NCBI RefSeq assembly: GCF_000169335.1
Contig: NZ_AAXW01000021.1
Coordinates: forward strand, 16,488 to 80,487
Direction: 5' to 3'
DNA from: Crocosphaera chwakensis CCY0110
GTDB lineage: Bacteria; Cyanobacteriota; Cyanobacteriia; Cyanobacteriales; Microcystaceae
DNA length: 64,000 bases
Shown piece after piece: positions 17,411 through 27,027 of this stretch. The translations under genes were made by a program, and so were the position numbers. Within the stretch, counting starts at the first letter, position 1. Every line of letters begins with the position of its first letter. The notes below the pieces were generated by a model. The model did not search any database. It was not told the origin of the DNA and saw nothing but the letters and a program-made list of their open reading frames with translations.

Positions 17411-18505
17411 ATGCAAATAGTGGATAAACAGTCAGGAAACAATGACACAATGGATGCACCCAAACGGGGGATACCTGTAACAGTTATTACTGGGTTTCTC
17501 GGAAGTGGAAAAACAACACTTCTCAACCATATTTTAACCAATCAAGAAGGAATAAAAACAGCCGTTTTAGTGAATGAGTTTGGGGAAATTGGTATTGATA
17601 ATGAGTTGATTGTTAGCACTGAAGATAATATAGTAGAACTCAACAATGGCTGCGTCTGTTGCACAATTAATCAAGATTTAGTTAAAGCAGTTCATAAAGT
17701 TTTAGAGCGTCCTGAAAAAGTAGATTATCTAATTGTTGAAACCACAGGGTTAGCTGATCCGCTTCCAGTTGCTTTAACGTTTTTGGGAACAGAATTAAGA
17801 GACATGACTCGTCTAGATTCTATCGTTAGTATGGTAGATTGTGCTAATTTCAGCCTCGATTTATTTAAGTCAGAAGCGGCTCGAAGTCAGATTGCTTATG
17901 GAGATATTATTGTTTTAAATAAGACTGACTTAGTAGATGAAAAGGAGGTTGATGCTTTAGAAAATAGAATTAGAGATGTAAAAGGTTCTGCTAGAATTTT
18001 GCGCACTAAAAAATCTCAAGTTTCCTTACCTTTAATTCTGAGTGTGGGATTATTTGAATCTGATAAGTATTTTGAGCAGCAAGAGGTTGAACATCACCAC
18101 GATCACGACCATGATCACCATCACCATCACCATCACCATGATCATGACCACGATCATCATCACCATGATCACCATTCCCATCATTTAGAAAATGATGGTT
18201 TTACCTCCGTTTCTTTTGAAAGCGATAAACCTTTTTCTCTTCGGAAATTTCAATATTTTCTAGATAACCAAATCCCCAAAAATGTTTTTCGAGCTAAAGG
18301 TATTTTATGGTTCAATGAAAGTAGCGATCGCCACATTTTTCATCTCAGTGGTAAACGGTTTACTTTAGAAGATGATCAATGGAAAGGGACACCCAAAAAT
18401 CAATTGGTTTTAATTGGACAAAATTTGGATAAGAACACATTATATGAACAGATCGAGCATTGTTTGTCTGTTCCTACCACAACCACAGGCCAAGAATTGA
18501 ATTAA
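17411..18505 (+). CDS. COG0523 GTPase with long His/Asp-rich metal-binding loop
   Basis: 364 residues. Walker A GFLGSGKTTLL (about 27-37), CxCC motif NGCVCCTIN (about 78-86) and NKTD are followed by a His/Asp-rich run from about residue 225 to 258 (18084-18183), then the CobW C-terminal domain (VFRAKGILWFNES). The His/Asp run sits exactly between the GTPase and CobW_C domains and should buffer zinc. It is a paralogue of 11917-12957, which lacks the loop. Divergent from the flavoprotein gene with a shared perfect Zur box. Confidence 0.93.
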   Translation: MQIVDKQSGNNDTMDAPKRGIPVTVITGFLGSGKTTLLNHILTNQEGIKTAVLVNEFGEIGIDNELIVSTEDNIVELNNGCVCCTINQDLVKAVHKVLERPEKVDYLIVETTGLADPLPVALTFLGTELRDMTRLDSIVSMVDCANFSLDLFKSEAARSQIAYGDIIVLNKTDLVDEKEVDALENRIRDVKGSARILRTKKSQVSLPLILSVGLFESDKYFEQQEVEHHHDHDHDHHHHHHHHDHDHDHHHHDHHSHHLENDGFTSVSFESDKPFSLRKFQYFLDNQIPKNVFRAKGILWFNESSDRHIFHLSGKRFTLEDDQWKGTPKNQLVLIGQNLDKNTLYEQIEHCLSVPTTTTGQELN

Positions 18506-18511
18506 TTTGAT

Positions 18512-19234
18512 TTAATTACCAAAACCCTTTTTTTCCCCATAGTAAACTGTCTTAAACTCCAGGCGATCGCTATTGGGACTATAAAGGGTATAGGTAGCCT
18601 TTCCAGGTTCTCTACCGACATTTCCTACTCCGACAACCCTTCTTTTGGTTGCCGTCATGGTTTGCATGGGTTGCTGGCGATCTAAAGTCATCACCGAACT
18701 ATTAACCGAACCCCCTTGTAGTACATATTCAAACACTTGACCGGAACGACCACAAAAAAGAGAATTGGCCTCAACTCTTTGCAAACGGTCGAGCATTTGC
18801 CAGGGTGGGGTTTCGGGGGTTAACTCATCGCTGGCACTAACGGTGCTACCATGAATTAACAAACAATCTAATTCCAAGAAACCAAAATGACAGTTGCGTA
18901 ACCATTGTACCGTTTCACGAGATACAGAGTCCCAAAGAAGTTGTACGGTTTCCATTCCAAAGCGATCAATTAATTCTGTGGGTTCTGCTGTTGAACCGAC
19001 AGCGTGTAAAGCAAAGCATTGTTCCTCCCACCAACCGACACAGACTTGGGGTTGTAATTCTCCAGGTAAAGGGTTTTGAATTCGTCTGATTACTTTTTCG
19101 CTATTGGGGTTGGCTGCTATGACATCCCCTAAAATATACAATGCTTCTACTGGAATGCGTTGGCGTTTGATATCTGCCAATATTGCTGAGTAAGCTGCGA
19201 TATTTCCTTCAATTCCACTTAAAATTGCCCACAT
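18512..19234 (-). CDS. Degenerate metallophosphoesterase paralogue (probable pseudoenzyme)
   Basis: About 240 residues from ATG 19234. The fold matches the gene upstream, but catalytic motifs have decayed: DxH of ISDIHGN is now LSGIEGN, the GD(x)n motif keeps LGDV, GNHD is VGWWEE, and GHxH is now FCGRSG. LLIHGST and VGNVGREPG are vestiges of AHGSP and VGSVGEPR. Without the metal ligands it should not hydrolyse phosphoesters. The open frame is intact, which argues for a retained non-catalytic role. It lies 34 bp after the active copy. Confidence 0.75.
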   Translation of the reverse strand: MWAILSGIEGNIAAYSAILADIKRQRIPVEALYILGDVIAANPNSEKVIRRIQNPLPGELQPQVCVGWWEEQCFALHAVGSTAEPTELIDRFGMETVQLLWDSVSRETVQWLRNCHFGFLELDCLLIHGSTVSASDELTPETPPWQMLDRLQRVEANSLFCGRSGQVFEYVLQGGSVNSSVMTLDRQQPMQTMTATKRRVVGVGNVGREPGKATYTLYSPNSDRLEFKTVYYGEKKGFGN

Positions 19235-19268
19235 TGATTTTCTATTCTTTATATTTAAGTAATTTAAG

Positions 19269-20084
19269 TTACCTTTCGCAAACATGAGTCGGATCGTCCG
19301 CTTTTTCGGCAAATTCTAAACCCCTAGCCAAACGCCAAGCAAAAATCGGTGGTAAACCAGCATCTAAAATGGCAGCACAGGTTATTTTATAGTCATACTC
19401 CACTTCTCGTAAGTTTACCTCTTGTGTCTCCGTATCATAGATAACATAGGTAGCATTAGGACGACCATGACGGGGTTCCCCAACCGAACCAACATTGATA
19501 ATACGTTTGAGAGGAGTATTAAAACTAACAGTAGGTTGTTCCTTTTTATTAGGTTGATGAACGCTTACCTGTAATTGTCCAGCATCTAGGGTGCGAACGT
19601 AGGGAACATGGGTATGTCCACAAAATAATATCTCTGCATCACTGGAAAGGACTCTTTCTAAAGCAGTAAAAGCATCCATTTCCGGTAACAAATATTCGTG
19701 GTTGCTATGAGGACTCCCATGTGCGAAACAGAGATTCCCTTCTTTATAAGTCTGGGGGAGTTGGGCTAAATATTCCCGAACTTCTGGATTAACGTGCTTA
19801 TTTGTCCATTCGTGGGCGATTACCCCTCTTTTTTCTGCTAACAGAGAAGGATAACTACATTCACAGGAGTTGAGTCCTTCCACAATATCGTCATCCCAAC
19901 AACCCTGTACAGTGGGAATGTCTAAAGAGCGAATTTGTGCGGTAACAGCATTGGGAAAAGGACCATAACCCACTAGATCCCCAAGACAATAGATTTTTTC
20001 GGCTTTTTGTTGGTCGATATCCAGTAAAACTGCATCTAAAGCTGCATAATTACCATGAATATCGGATATTACTGCTATTTTCAT
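19269..20084 (-). CDS. Metallophosphoesterase (YfcE/MJ0936-like)
   Basis: 271 residues with all motifs: ISDIHGNYAA (DxH), LGDLVGYGP (GD), GCWDD in the GNHD position, FAHGSPHSN and FCGHTHVP (GHxH), and VGSVGEPRHG. Such enzymes are two-metal phosphodiesterases. The ATG overlaps the stop of the preceding COG0523-like gene by 4 bp, so the two are co-translated. Substrate unknown. Zinc-regulated by position. Confidence 0.88.
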   Translation of the reverse strand: MKIAVISDIHGNYAALDAVLLDIDQQKAEKIYCLGDLVGYGPFPNAVTAQIRSLDIPTVQGCWDDDIVEGLNSCECSYPSLLAEKRGVIAHEWTNKHVNPEVREYLAQLPQTYKEGNLCFAHGSPHSNHEYLLPEMDAFTALERVLSSDAEILFCGHTHVPYVRTLDAGQLQVSVHQPNKKEQPTVSFNTPLKRIINVGSVGEPRHGRPNATYVIYDTETQEVNLREVEYDYKITCAAILDAGLPPIFAWRLARGLEFAEKADDPTHVCER

Positions 20085-20833
20085 ACTGCCTCTACTTCTA
20101 ATTCAGTTGCTAAAGCTTCTTTTACTTGTTGTTGATAATAATTAATAGCATCTTCGGGAACACAGCAATCTTGGACAGTCTGAACAATTTCAGCTTTATC
20201 TAAATTACTACCCACTATTTCAAAACCACTAAAACGATCTGGTCTACCATCTAACCAACGGGGTAAATTTAAGGGTTTGAATTCTAATTCTGCTTTCCCT
20301 GATGTAAAGTCACCATAATAAATTTGTCCGTCTGCTAAATCAAAGATTCCCTTGGCCCGAACTACCTCACCGTAAGCACCTTGGGTAAGTTCCAGCCAAA
20401 AAGTAGCTAAACTATCAAAATCTAGGATTTCTCCCGTCAAAACGCCCCGATGAATCTGTAAAGCTGTGGTTTGATTAGTGATGTTAGTTCCTGGAATAAT
20501 TTCATCTGCCCAACTCTTTAATTCTGTACTGTCTGTATCATCTGGAATCATAGCGACTCGATGGGAATTAACAGTTTGCAGTAACGGTTCAATTCCTGCT
20601 AAATCTAAATACCAGGGAATTTCAACATAAGTGATGGTGTCAGTTAATGCTGCTTCTTCTCCTGTCTGATAAAACTTCAATTGAGGATATTTACTTTGGA
20701 GATAAATTGCATCAATGGGGATAGAATCAGTTTCAGGGCTGAAATAGCCTACCGATGTATTGGTTTGGGGGATTTGTTGGTGAATCCACTGGGTTTTGCC
20801 CGCACCTGGGGGACTAGCGACAGCAATAATCAT
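20081..20833 (-). CDS. COG0523-like P-loop GTPase lacking the CxCC motif
   Basis: About 250 residues from ATG 20833 (a TTG 15 nt upstream is less likely). The P-loop is ASPPGAGKTQW and the C-terminal part (VVRAKGIFDLADGQIYYGDF) is a recognisable CobW_C domain. The CxCC metal motif is missing and the GTPase core is shortened compared with the other two COG0523 genes. It leads an ATGA-coupled operon with two metallophosphoesterases, and a Zur box lies 18 bp upstream of the start. Confidence 0.78.
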   Translation of the reverse strand: MIIAVASPPGAGKTQWIHQQIPQTNTSVGYFSPETDSIPIDAIYLQSKYPQLKFYQTGEEAALTDTITYVEIPWYLDLAGIEPLLQTVNSHRVAMIPDDTDSTELKSWADEIIPGTNITNQTTALQIHRGVLTGEILDFDSLATFWLELTQGAYGEVVRAKGIFDLADGQIYYGDFTSGKAELEFKPLNLPRWLDGRPDRFSGFEIVGSNLDKAEIVQTVQDCCVPEDAINYYQQQVKEALATELEVEAV

Positions 20834-20851
20834 AGAAGGATATTTCAATAA

Positions 20852-20866
20852 TGATAATCATTATAG
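20852..20866. promoter_or_regulatory. Zur box (CxCC-less COG0523 operon)
   Basis: TGATAATCATTATAG, one half-site perfect and the other degenerate at the last two positions. It lies 18 bp before ATG 20833. Confidence 0.75.
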
Positions 20867-20917
20867 CCAAAAATTTAAAGTCTGTTGCAAGGAAAATTTT
20901 GAGGATTTAAAGGATCT

Positions 20918-21934
<1,017 letters not shown>

Positions 21935-21943
21935 TCATCAAAA

Positions 21944-21960
21944 TGATAATCACTATTATA
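21944..21960. promoter_or_regulatory. Zur box A (hemB)
   Basis: TGATAATCACTATTATA, 30 bp upstream of the hemB ATG. It pairs with box B 5 bp further upstream and aligns position for position with box A of znuA (30156). Confidence 0.7.
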
Positions 21961-21963
21961 CAA

Positions 21964-21981
21964 CGAGAATGATTATTATTA
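21964..21981. promoter_or_regulatory. Zur box B (hemB)
   Basis: CGAGAATGATTATTATTA, the GAGAATGATTATTATT variant, immediately after the stop of the neighbouring PEP-CTERM gene region and upstream of hemB. It aligns with box B of znuA (30176). Confidence 0.7.
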
Positions 21982-21985
21982 TTTA

Positions 21986-22810
21986 TTATTTGACACGACG
22001 AGTTAAAGAAATTCCCCCTAAAATACCTAACCCAATCAATGAAAATAGACCACTTGGCTCAGGAACAGGAGCATAGTTAAACTGACTATTGAAAGTCACA
22101 GATTCTCCTGCATTTAGGTTAAAATCCCATTGAAAAGCGAAGGCATTATCACTCGGAGGAATCGGAAAAGGAACATTCAGAGGGGGATTATCGGGTAACG
22201 TTGTGGGACCATCAAGATCATTAAAAAACTTATTGTAAAGCGTCACAAAATCAGCAATTTCATAGTGAGATGGAGTGGGACTGACTTGGGTAAGAATTGA
22301 TAGGGGTTTTGTCGCGCTATTCAGAATAATTGTCCCAAAATCTAATGCGATCGCCTGATCCTTTTGATTTGCCTGGTCAAACTTAATATCAAAATCACTG
22401 TAGTCAAAAAGGTGAAAATCTAGATTTTGCCCGGAAAGATTAGTTAAAGTAACAGATTTATCAATAAAAGAGCGGCTACTCCCTAAATCTCCTCCCAATA
22501 ACTCATAATTCACTACAGCTTGTAACTCCGTTCCTGTATAAGTCAATTCCAGTTGATTGCCTGTTGGTTGAGTCACCGTTGGGGTTCCCAATCCGTCAAA
22601 AAAGGGAGATTCGTTTCCTGTTGGTCCAATTCGATAGTAATAATTGGAAAGAAACACATTATCAGGACTTCCATCCACATACCAAATAGTAATTCCGTTT
22701 CTATCATCCACCCTAATTTCACTGTTATTATCCGTCAAATCAAACGAAGCCGCTTGAGCGGAGACAAGGGGGAGTGTTAACAGCAAAAGCGATATTATGG
22801 GCGTTTTCAT
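21986..22810 (-). CDS. PEP-CTERM sorting-domain protein
   Basis: 274 residues: a signal peptide ending at SAQAAS (about 20), a beta-rich body with no known catalytic motif, then VPEPSGLFSLIGLGILGGI and the RRVK tail. It ends just before the hemB operators and has its own Zur box 55 bp upstream of the start, so it is probably transcribed under zinc limitation. Surface or matrix location is inferred from the sorting signal. Confidence 0.88.
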   Translation of the reverse strand: MKTPIISLLLLTLPLVSAQAASFDLTDNNSEIRVDDRNGITIWYVDGSPDNVFLSNYYYRIGPTGNESPFFDGLGTPTVTQPTGNQLELTYTGTELQAVVNYELLGGDLGSSRSFIDKSVTLTNLSGQNLDFHLFDYSDFDIKFDQANQKDQAIALDFGTIILNSATKPLSILTQVSPTPSHYEIADFVTLYNKFFNDLDGPTTLPDNPPLNVPFPIPPSDNAFAFQWDFNLNAGESVTFNSQFNYAPVPEPSGLFSLIGLGILGGISLTRRVK

Positions 22811-22865
22811 CTGATTTTTACCTCTAATGACTTTAATAAGATTAAGTTGATAGACACAATTAAAA

Positions 22866-22880
22866 TAATAATGATTATCA
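22866..22880. promoter_or_regulatory. Zur box (PEP-CTERM 21986-22810)
   Basis: AATAATGATTATCAT region, one base variant of the palindrome, 55 bp upstream of the PEP-CTERM ATG at 22810. Confidence 0.75.
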
Positions 22881-22891
22881 TTTTAATTGTG

Positions 22892-22906
22892 TGATAATCA
22901 TTATTA
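22892..22906. promoter_or_regulatory. Zur box (in front of a decayed plus-strand gene)
   Basis: TGATAATCATTATTA lies 12 bp after the previous box and 17 bp upstream of the plus-strand pseudogene at 22924, mirroring the box before the intact paralogue at 30211. Confidence 0.72.
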
Positions 22907-22923
22907 TTTTTTTAGAAAGTCAA

Positions 22924-23028
22924 ATTACCTGACTATATAGACCTAGCGATATTTGAGATCCCCGCTGTTCATCACCCTGAGCCAAATCCCCATCAATTAA
23001 GAACTTTTGTCCAACATCAGCATGATGA
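22924..23028 (+). pseudogene. Remnant of a second copy of the FAD oxidoreductase gene at 30211
   Basis: TTACCTGACTATATAGACCT matches the first codons of the gene at 30211 (CTACCTAATTATATAGACCT), and the following stretch to 23028 matches its 30384-30469 (ATCCCCATCAATTAAGAAC shared exactly). About 140 nt between the two blocks are missing, and the frame is lost. A Zur box precedes it, so a duplicated zinc-regulated unit has decayed here. Confidence 0.75.
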
Positions 23029-23050
23029 ATGATTAGTTTTAATTGCTCAA

Positions 23051-24802
23051 TTAGAATGTAAACGTGGTACGAATTGTACCAATCACTAACGCTTCATTTC
23101 GATCATCAAAATCAGGCTCAGTAATAACAATAATGCCAGGGGTAATTACAATGTTGTCATTAATAGGATATTGATAAATGGCTTCAATATGAAAAGAACT
23201 ATCTTGATCCGTTCTTCTTACATCGTCAGGAAAATTAATATCGGCTTTAGAAACCCACGGCTCCATACCCACAATAATAGCTCCCGTATCCCCTTCTTTA
23301 AACGCATCAGGAAAGGCTAAGGTTGCCGCCCAATTCCAAATATCTAACTTACCTCGTTGAATCACATCAAACTCGTCACCAGCATCAATAGCATTTAGGG
23401 TTCTCGTGCTAGTAAAACCGCCCCAACCTCCTAATACAAACCGATCAAAAATACGCCAAGTAAATTCCACCCCGTAGGAGTTATTAACCGTATTTACAGA
23501 CTCTTCAAATTCTTCTTCGACAAAGGTTTGAAAATTGGAGCGAAGAGTCCCTGTTCCCGAATCTAAATTATTGTAACCATGAACATAGGTAAACGCGACT
23601 TTTAATCGGTCACTGGGCTCATAGGCAAATTGTCCTATTAACCCATAAGGACCATTAAACATCCCTGCACCCAAAGAGGGGTCATTACCATCAGTTGCTA
23701 AATAACCCCCACTCCACTCAAACACCTCAAACAAACGACCCTGAAAGCCAATTCCTGGACCTTCACCCATATAATAAAGAGGATTACGACTACCAAAGGC
23801 AGAAATCGCCCCAAAAGCTCCGTCACCGTCCAAAAAGTTGACTGTTGGTACAAAGTCATCAAACGCACCCCCAACCGGTTCAACAAACATCCTGATATTT
23901 TCAGCCAGGTCAAACTCGTAAATAATCAGTTCTACGGCGAGATCACTGTCGTCAGGTTGCGAAAAGCCTAATTCTCCTTCAAACGTCCCTGTGATGTCAG
24001 AATAGGCGGGTACAGTGCCTGTTGCGAGACGGGTATAGAGCAAATCATTACCATCAAAGGTGGTATTTAATTCCAGTCGTCCCCTGTAACCGAAGTTAGT
24101 AATTTTGTTAATTTCTTCAGTTCCTCCGTTTCTTTCTCCACTGGTAATACCCGTTAAACCGACCACAAACTCTCCAGTTAACTTAGTCGTGGTTGAAAAT
24201 TGATGATCTTCAAGATAAGCGACCCGTTCCTCTAAATTGCTCAACCTTGCGCCCAAAGCGATCAATTCTTGTTCAAATTCCTGTGCCAACCGTTTCAATT
24301 TTTCGATGTCTTCCCGTAAAACGGCAACATTTTCCTGGATTAATCGTTCCATGGTATTGAGACAGGCATTTAAGCCGGCAGCGAATTCGTAACGGGATAA
24401 CGCCCTATTGCCTCGGAAGGTACGGTCAGGATATCCCACAATACAGCCATAGCGTTCTACAAGACTGCGTAAAGCTTCATAAGCCCAGTCAGTGGGTGAT
24501 ATGTCTTGTAACTCAGACACACTGGTTACTTGACTCATGGAGCGTTGCTGACGACTACCAGGGTTCAAAAAGCCATCCCGAGATTGTCTTAGATGAAAAT
24601 CTCGATCAATTTTCGGTAACTGAGGCAAGGGGGATGTTTCTTCTTTTTCTAAAGACACTGTACCCTGACGACGCAAAAAGTCACCACGAGACTCTTTTAA
24701 AGACAAGTCTTGAGTAGGTAAAGCTTGACTGGGAGACGTAGAAAACAGAATCATTCCTAAAACTAGGATTACATTATTAAAGAAAAAACAGCGATTAATC
24801 AT
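23051..24802 (-). CDS. SLH-domain carbohydrate/metal porin of the OprB family
   Basis: 583 residues. A signal peptide ends around PSQALP; one SLH domain (DISPTDWAYEALRSLVERYG...GYPDRTF, about 97-140) anchors to peptidoglycan-linked polymer; a coiled coil (LREDIEKLKRLAQEFEQELIALGARLSNLEERV) follows; and a beta-barrel with a terminal Phe (RTTFTF) completes the OprB-type outer-membrane porin. Such porins are often annotated as iron uptake porins in cyanobacteria. A Zur box 25 bp upstream suggests a role in zinc passage. It follows zur in the same direction with 37 bp between. Confidence 0.9.
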   Translation of the reverse strand: MINRCFFFNNVILVLGMILFSTSPSQALPTQDLSLKESRGDFLRRQGTVSLEKEETSPLPQLPKIDRDFHLRQSRDGFLNPGSRQQRSMSQVTSVSELQDISPTDWAYEALRSLVERYGCIVGYPDRTFRGNRALSRYEFAAGLNACLNTMERLIQENVAVLREDIEKLKRLAQEFEQELIALGARLSNLEERVAYLEDHQFSTTTKLTGEFVVGLTGITSGERNGGTEEINKITNFGYRGRLELNTTFDGNDLLYTRLATGTVPAYSDITGTFEGELGFSQPDDSDLAVELIIYEFDLAENIRMFVEPVGGAFDDFVPTVNFLDGDGAFGAISAFGSRNPLYYMGEGPGIGFQGRLFEVFEWSGGYLATDGNDPSLGAGMFNGPYGLIGQFAYEPSDRLKVAFTYVHGYNNLDSGTGTLRSNFQTFVEEEFEESVNTVNNSYGVEFTWRIFDRFVLGGWGGFTSTRTLNAIDAGDEFDVIQRGKLDIWNWAATLAFPDAFKEGDTGAIIVGMEPWVSKADINFPDDVRRTDQDSSFHIEAIYQYPINDNIVITPGIIVITEPDFDDRNEALVIGTIRTTFTF

Positions 24803-24827
24803 TCAATTCCTCACACTGACTCAAAAA

Positions 24828-24842
24828 TGATAATGATTCTCA
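24828..24842. promoter_or_regulatory. Zur box (porin)
   Basis: TGATAATGATTCTCA, 25 bp upstream of the porin start; its end touches the stop codon of zur. Confidence 0.75.
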
Positions 24843-25199
24843 TTGTACTTGATTGTCTTGACATTGAGGGCATCGCCCAAAAAATTCTAAAGTATGATAG
24901 TAGACTTGGAAGTGATAAGTCTGCTCTAATCGTTCTTCTAAGTCATGGACAGGACACTCATTAATCACGAAAGATTGACCACAACTAACACAATTTATGT
25001 GGTGATGATCGTGAGAAATTAAACTGTAAAGTGCTTCCCCACTGGTTAAAATTCGTGCTTTCACAGTTCCTTGAGTTTTTAAAGCTTCCAAGGCACGGTA
25101 AACTGTTGCTAGTCCTAAAGGCTGATCTCGATCTTTGAGTTCTGCATATAAGTTCTGGGCGGAAATAGCATAATTTAACGACTTGAGTACCTGAACTTC
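24840..25199 (-). pseudogene. zur: Zur (Fur-family zinc repressor), 3' part of IS-interrupted gene
   Basis: The minus-strand frame encodes VQVLKSLNYAISAQNLYAEL, GLATVYRALEAL (recognition helix region), SLISHDHHHINCVSCG (metal site) and FFGRCPQCQ (second CxxC zinc site), i.e. residues about 15-132 of a Zur protein. No start codon precedes the IS junction near 25199. The first 14 codons lie at 27028-27069 beyond the insertion; joining the parts gives a full-length 132-residue Fur-family protein. Confidence 0.88.
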
Positions 25200-25210
25200 A
25201 GTGCGTCAGT

Positions 25211-25237
25211 CCCTAGTCTCAGCGTAGCGGACTAGGG
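25211..25237. repeat. Left-end hairpin of the IS200/IS605 element
   Basis: Inverted repeat CCCTAGTC ... GACTAGGG with an 11-nt loop, about 11 nt inside the element. TnpA Y1 transposases recognise such hairpins as single strands. Confidence 0.8.
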
Positions 25238-25285
25238 AAGGAAAGCACGACAATTTGAGGACTCAATGTCCGAAAAATTGTCAAA

Positions 25286-25696
25286 TTAACTTTTCGGAGC
25301 ATCTTGGTTCTTGATATATTCTTTTAACTTTTCAATAGGTGCGCCACCAGAAGAAGTGACATAATAAGACTTAGACCAAAAAGAAACTTTGTCTTTATAA
25401 AACTTAGTTACTTGTTCAGGAAAGTCTTTTTTCATGACTCTAGCTGTCGAACTTTTAAGACACCCTGCAACTGTAGAAATAGAGTTTTTAGGATGGAAAT
25501 CTAATAAGATATGGACATGATCCATTTCACCCGAAAACTCTAGTAACTCACAATCCATTTTGCGAGATACTTGCCAAATCATTTCTCTTAATCGCTCTAG
25601 CATTAGGGCGGTTATTACTTTGCGTCTATAGTGAGTAACAAAAACAAAGTGTAACCGCACACTAAAAACACTATGTGACCCTTTTCTTGGTTTCAT
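25286..25696 (-). CDS. tnpA: IS200/IS605 TnpA, Y1 transposase
   Basis: 136 residues, typical for TnpA. The HUH motif is DHVHILLDF (about 59-67) and the catalytic Tyr lies in LKEYIKNQ near the C-terminus. It cleaves and joins single-stranded IS ends. Intact, so the element may still be able to excise from zur. Confidence 0.95.
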   Translation of the reverse strand: MKPRKGSHSVFSVRLHFVFVTHYRRKVITALMLERLREMIWQVSRKMDCELLEFSGEMDHVHILLDFHPKNSISTVAGCLKSSTARVMKKDFPEQVTKFYKDKVSFWSKSYYVTSSGGAPIEKLKEYIKNQDAPKS

Positions 25697-25757
25697 CTTG
25701 ACACCCTACAGGTAATTAGACTAAAATCATCATATCAGTTCTGTTGAGGTCGGCAAC

Positions 25758-27021
25758 ATGGCTACTAAAAGAATCACGTTTAGACTTTACCCAAATAAAG
25801 AACAAAATGAGAAACTTCATTATTGGAGACGTTTACACAAAGATTTATACAATGCTTGTGTAGTTAATCGAAAAACTCAATACAAAAAGTTTGGTAAATC
25901 CATTAATTACTTTGACCAACAAAACTCATTACCTGAGTTTAAAAAAGATTGGCCAGAATACAAAGACCTTGGTAGCCATGCCCTTCAAGCAACTGTAAAA
26001 CGGGTTGATTTTGCTTTCCAACGTTTTTTCAAGATTAAATCAGGTTATCCGAAACTAAAGTCTTCAAGAAGATATAAAGGGTGGACTTATCCTGATAAAG
26101 CTGGTTGGGAAAATAGACAGTAATGGACATCATGGAAAGTTGACACTTTCTAATTTTGGAACAATAAAGATGAGGGGTAAAGCAAGAGATTGGGGAACAC
26201 CAAATACTTGCACTATCATCTTTAAACAAGGAAAATGGTACGCTTCTGTTACTGTTAGTTGTGATCCAAAACGAGAAACAGGTAAAGAGGCTTGTGGTAT
26301 CGATTTTGGGACTCATCATGCACTTGCTTTTGACGATGGCACTGTTATTGATAATCCTAGATTTCTCAAACAATCACAGGATAAAATCAACAAAACAGCA
26401 AAGAAATCTAGAAAGAAACGTGCAGGAAAAAAGGGAGTAAAAGGGTCTAGAAGATGGAAAAAAGCTGTTAGAAAAATCGGTAAGATTCAATCTTTAGTTG
26501 GTCGTCAAAGACAAAACTGGCATCATCAAGTTTCCACACAAATAGTTAGCTGTAATAGCTTGGTGGCAACTGAGAAATTAAACCTAAAAGGAATGACCAA
26601 AAAAGCTAAAAGAGGTAGCAAAAGAAAACGTCAAAAGACTGGATTAAATCGGTCAATTCTTGACGTTGGAATTGGTAACTTAAAATCATTAATAAAAAGC
26701 AAAGTTACCGAAGCAGGTGGGTTTTACATTGAGGTTCCTACTCGAAAAGTTAAGCCATCTCAGACTTGTCCTAATTGTGGTCATCAAAAGAAAAAGACAT
26801 TAGCAGAACGCCAGCACAACTGCGAAAAGTGCCTTTATAGTTGCGACAGAGATGTTGCATCAGCCCAGGTGTGTTTAAACTGGGCAAGGGGGCAGGAACT
26901 GTCCTCTTTAGACGTAGAGTCGCCTAGCTCTACTTTATGCGGAAGCATGAGGCAACTAGGGGCGAAAAAGCACAACAATGCAAAGAAGCGTCAGAAACAT
27001 CTAGCTCAACAAAGTGGCTAG
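25758..27021 (+). pseudogene. tnpB: TnpB RNA-guided nuclease, frameshifted
   Basis: Two overlapping frames cover TnpB: an N-terminal part (25758-26123) and a C-terminal part (frame from about 26107 to 27021). One extra G in TGGGAAAATAG near 26107-26109 causes the shift; reading TGGAAAATAG restores GWKIDSNGHHGKLTLSNFG. RuvC residues are otherwise present (GIDFGTHHA, VATEKLN, CDRDVASA), as is the CPNCGH...CEKC zinc ribbon. The 3' end overlaps the right-end hairpin, where the guide RNA would be encoded. Confidence 0.85.
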
Positions 27022-27025
27022 ATGT
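26997..27025. repeat. Right-end hairpin of the IS200/IS605 element
   Basis: Inverted repeat ACATCTAGC ... GCTAGATGT with an 11-nt loop at the very end of tnpB and 2 nt from the zur junction. Confidence 0.8.
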
Positions 27026-27027
27026 AG

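Larger units (their letters stand above)
25200..27027. mobile_element. IS200/IS605-family element inserted in zur
   Basis: tnpA (minus) and tnpB (plus) are divergent, as in IS605. Sub-terminal hairpins are visible: CCCTAGTC/GACTAGGG (25211-25218/25230-25237) at the left and ACATCTAGC/GCTAGATGT (26997-27005/27017-27025) at the right. No target duplication is expected for this family. The junction is ambiguous over a shared TTC (25197-25199 or 27028-27030). Confidence 0.88.

Noticed and set aside
18084..18183. Tandem CAYCAY-like repeat as a satellite
   Set aside because: It is the codon pattern of the His/Asp-rich loop of the COG0523 protein.
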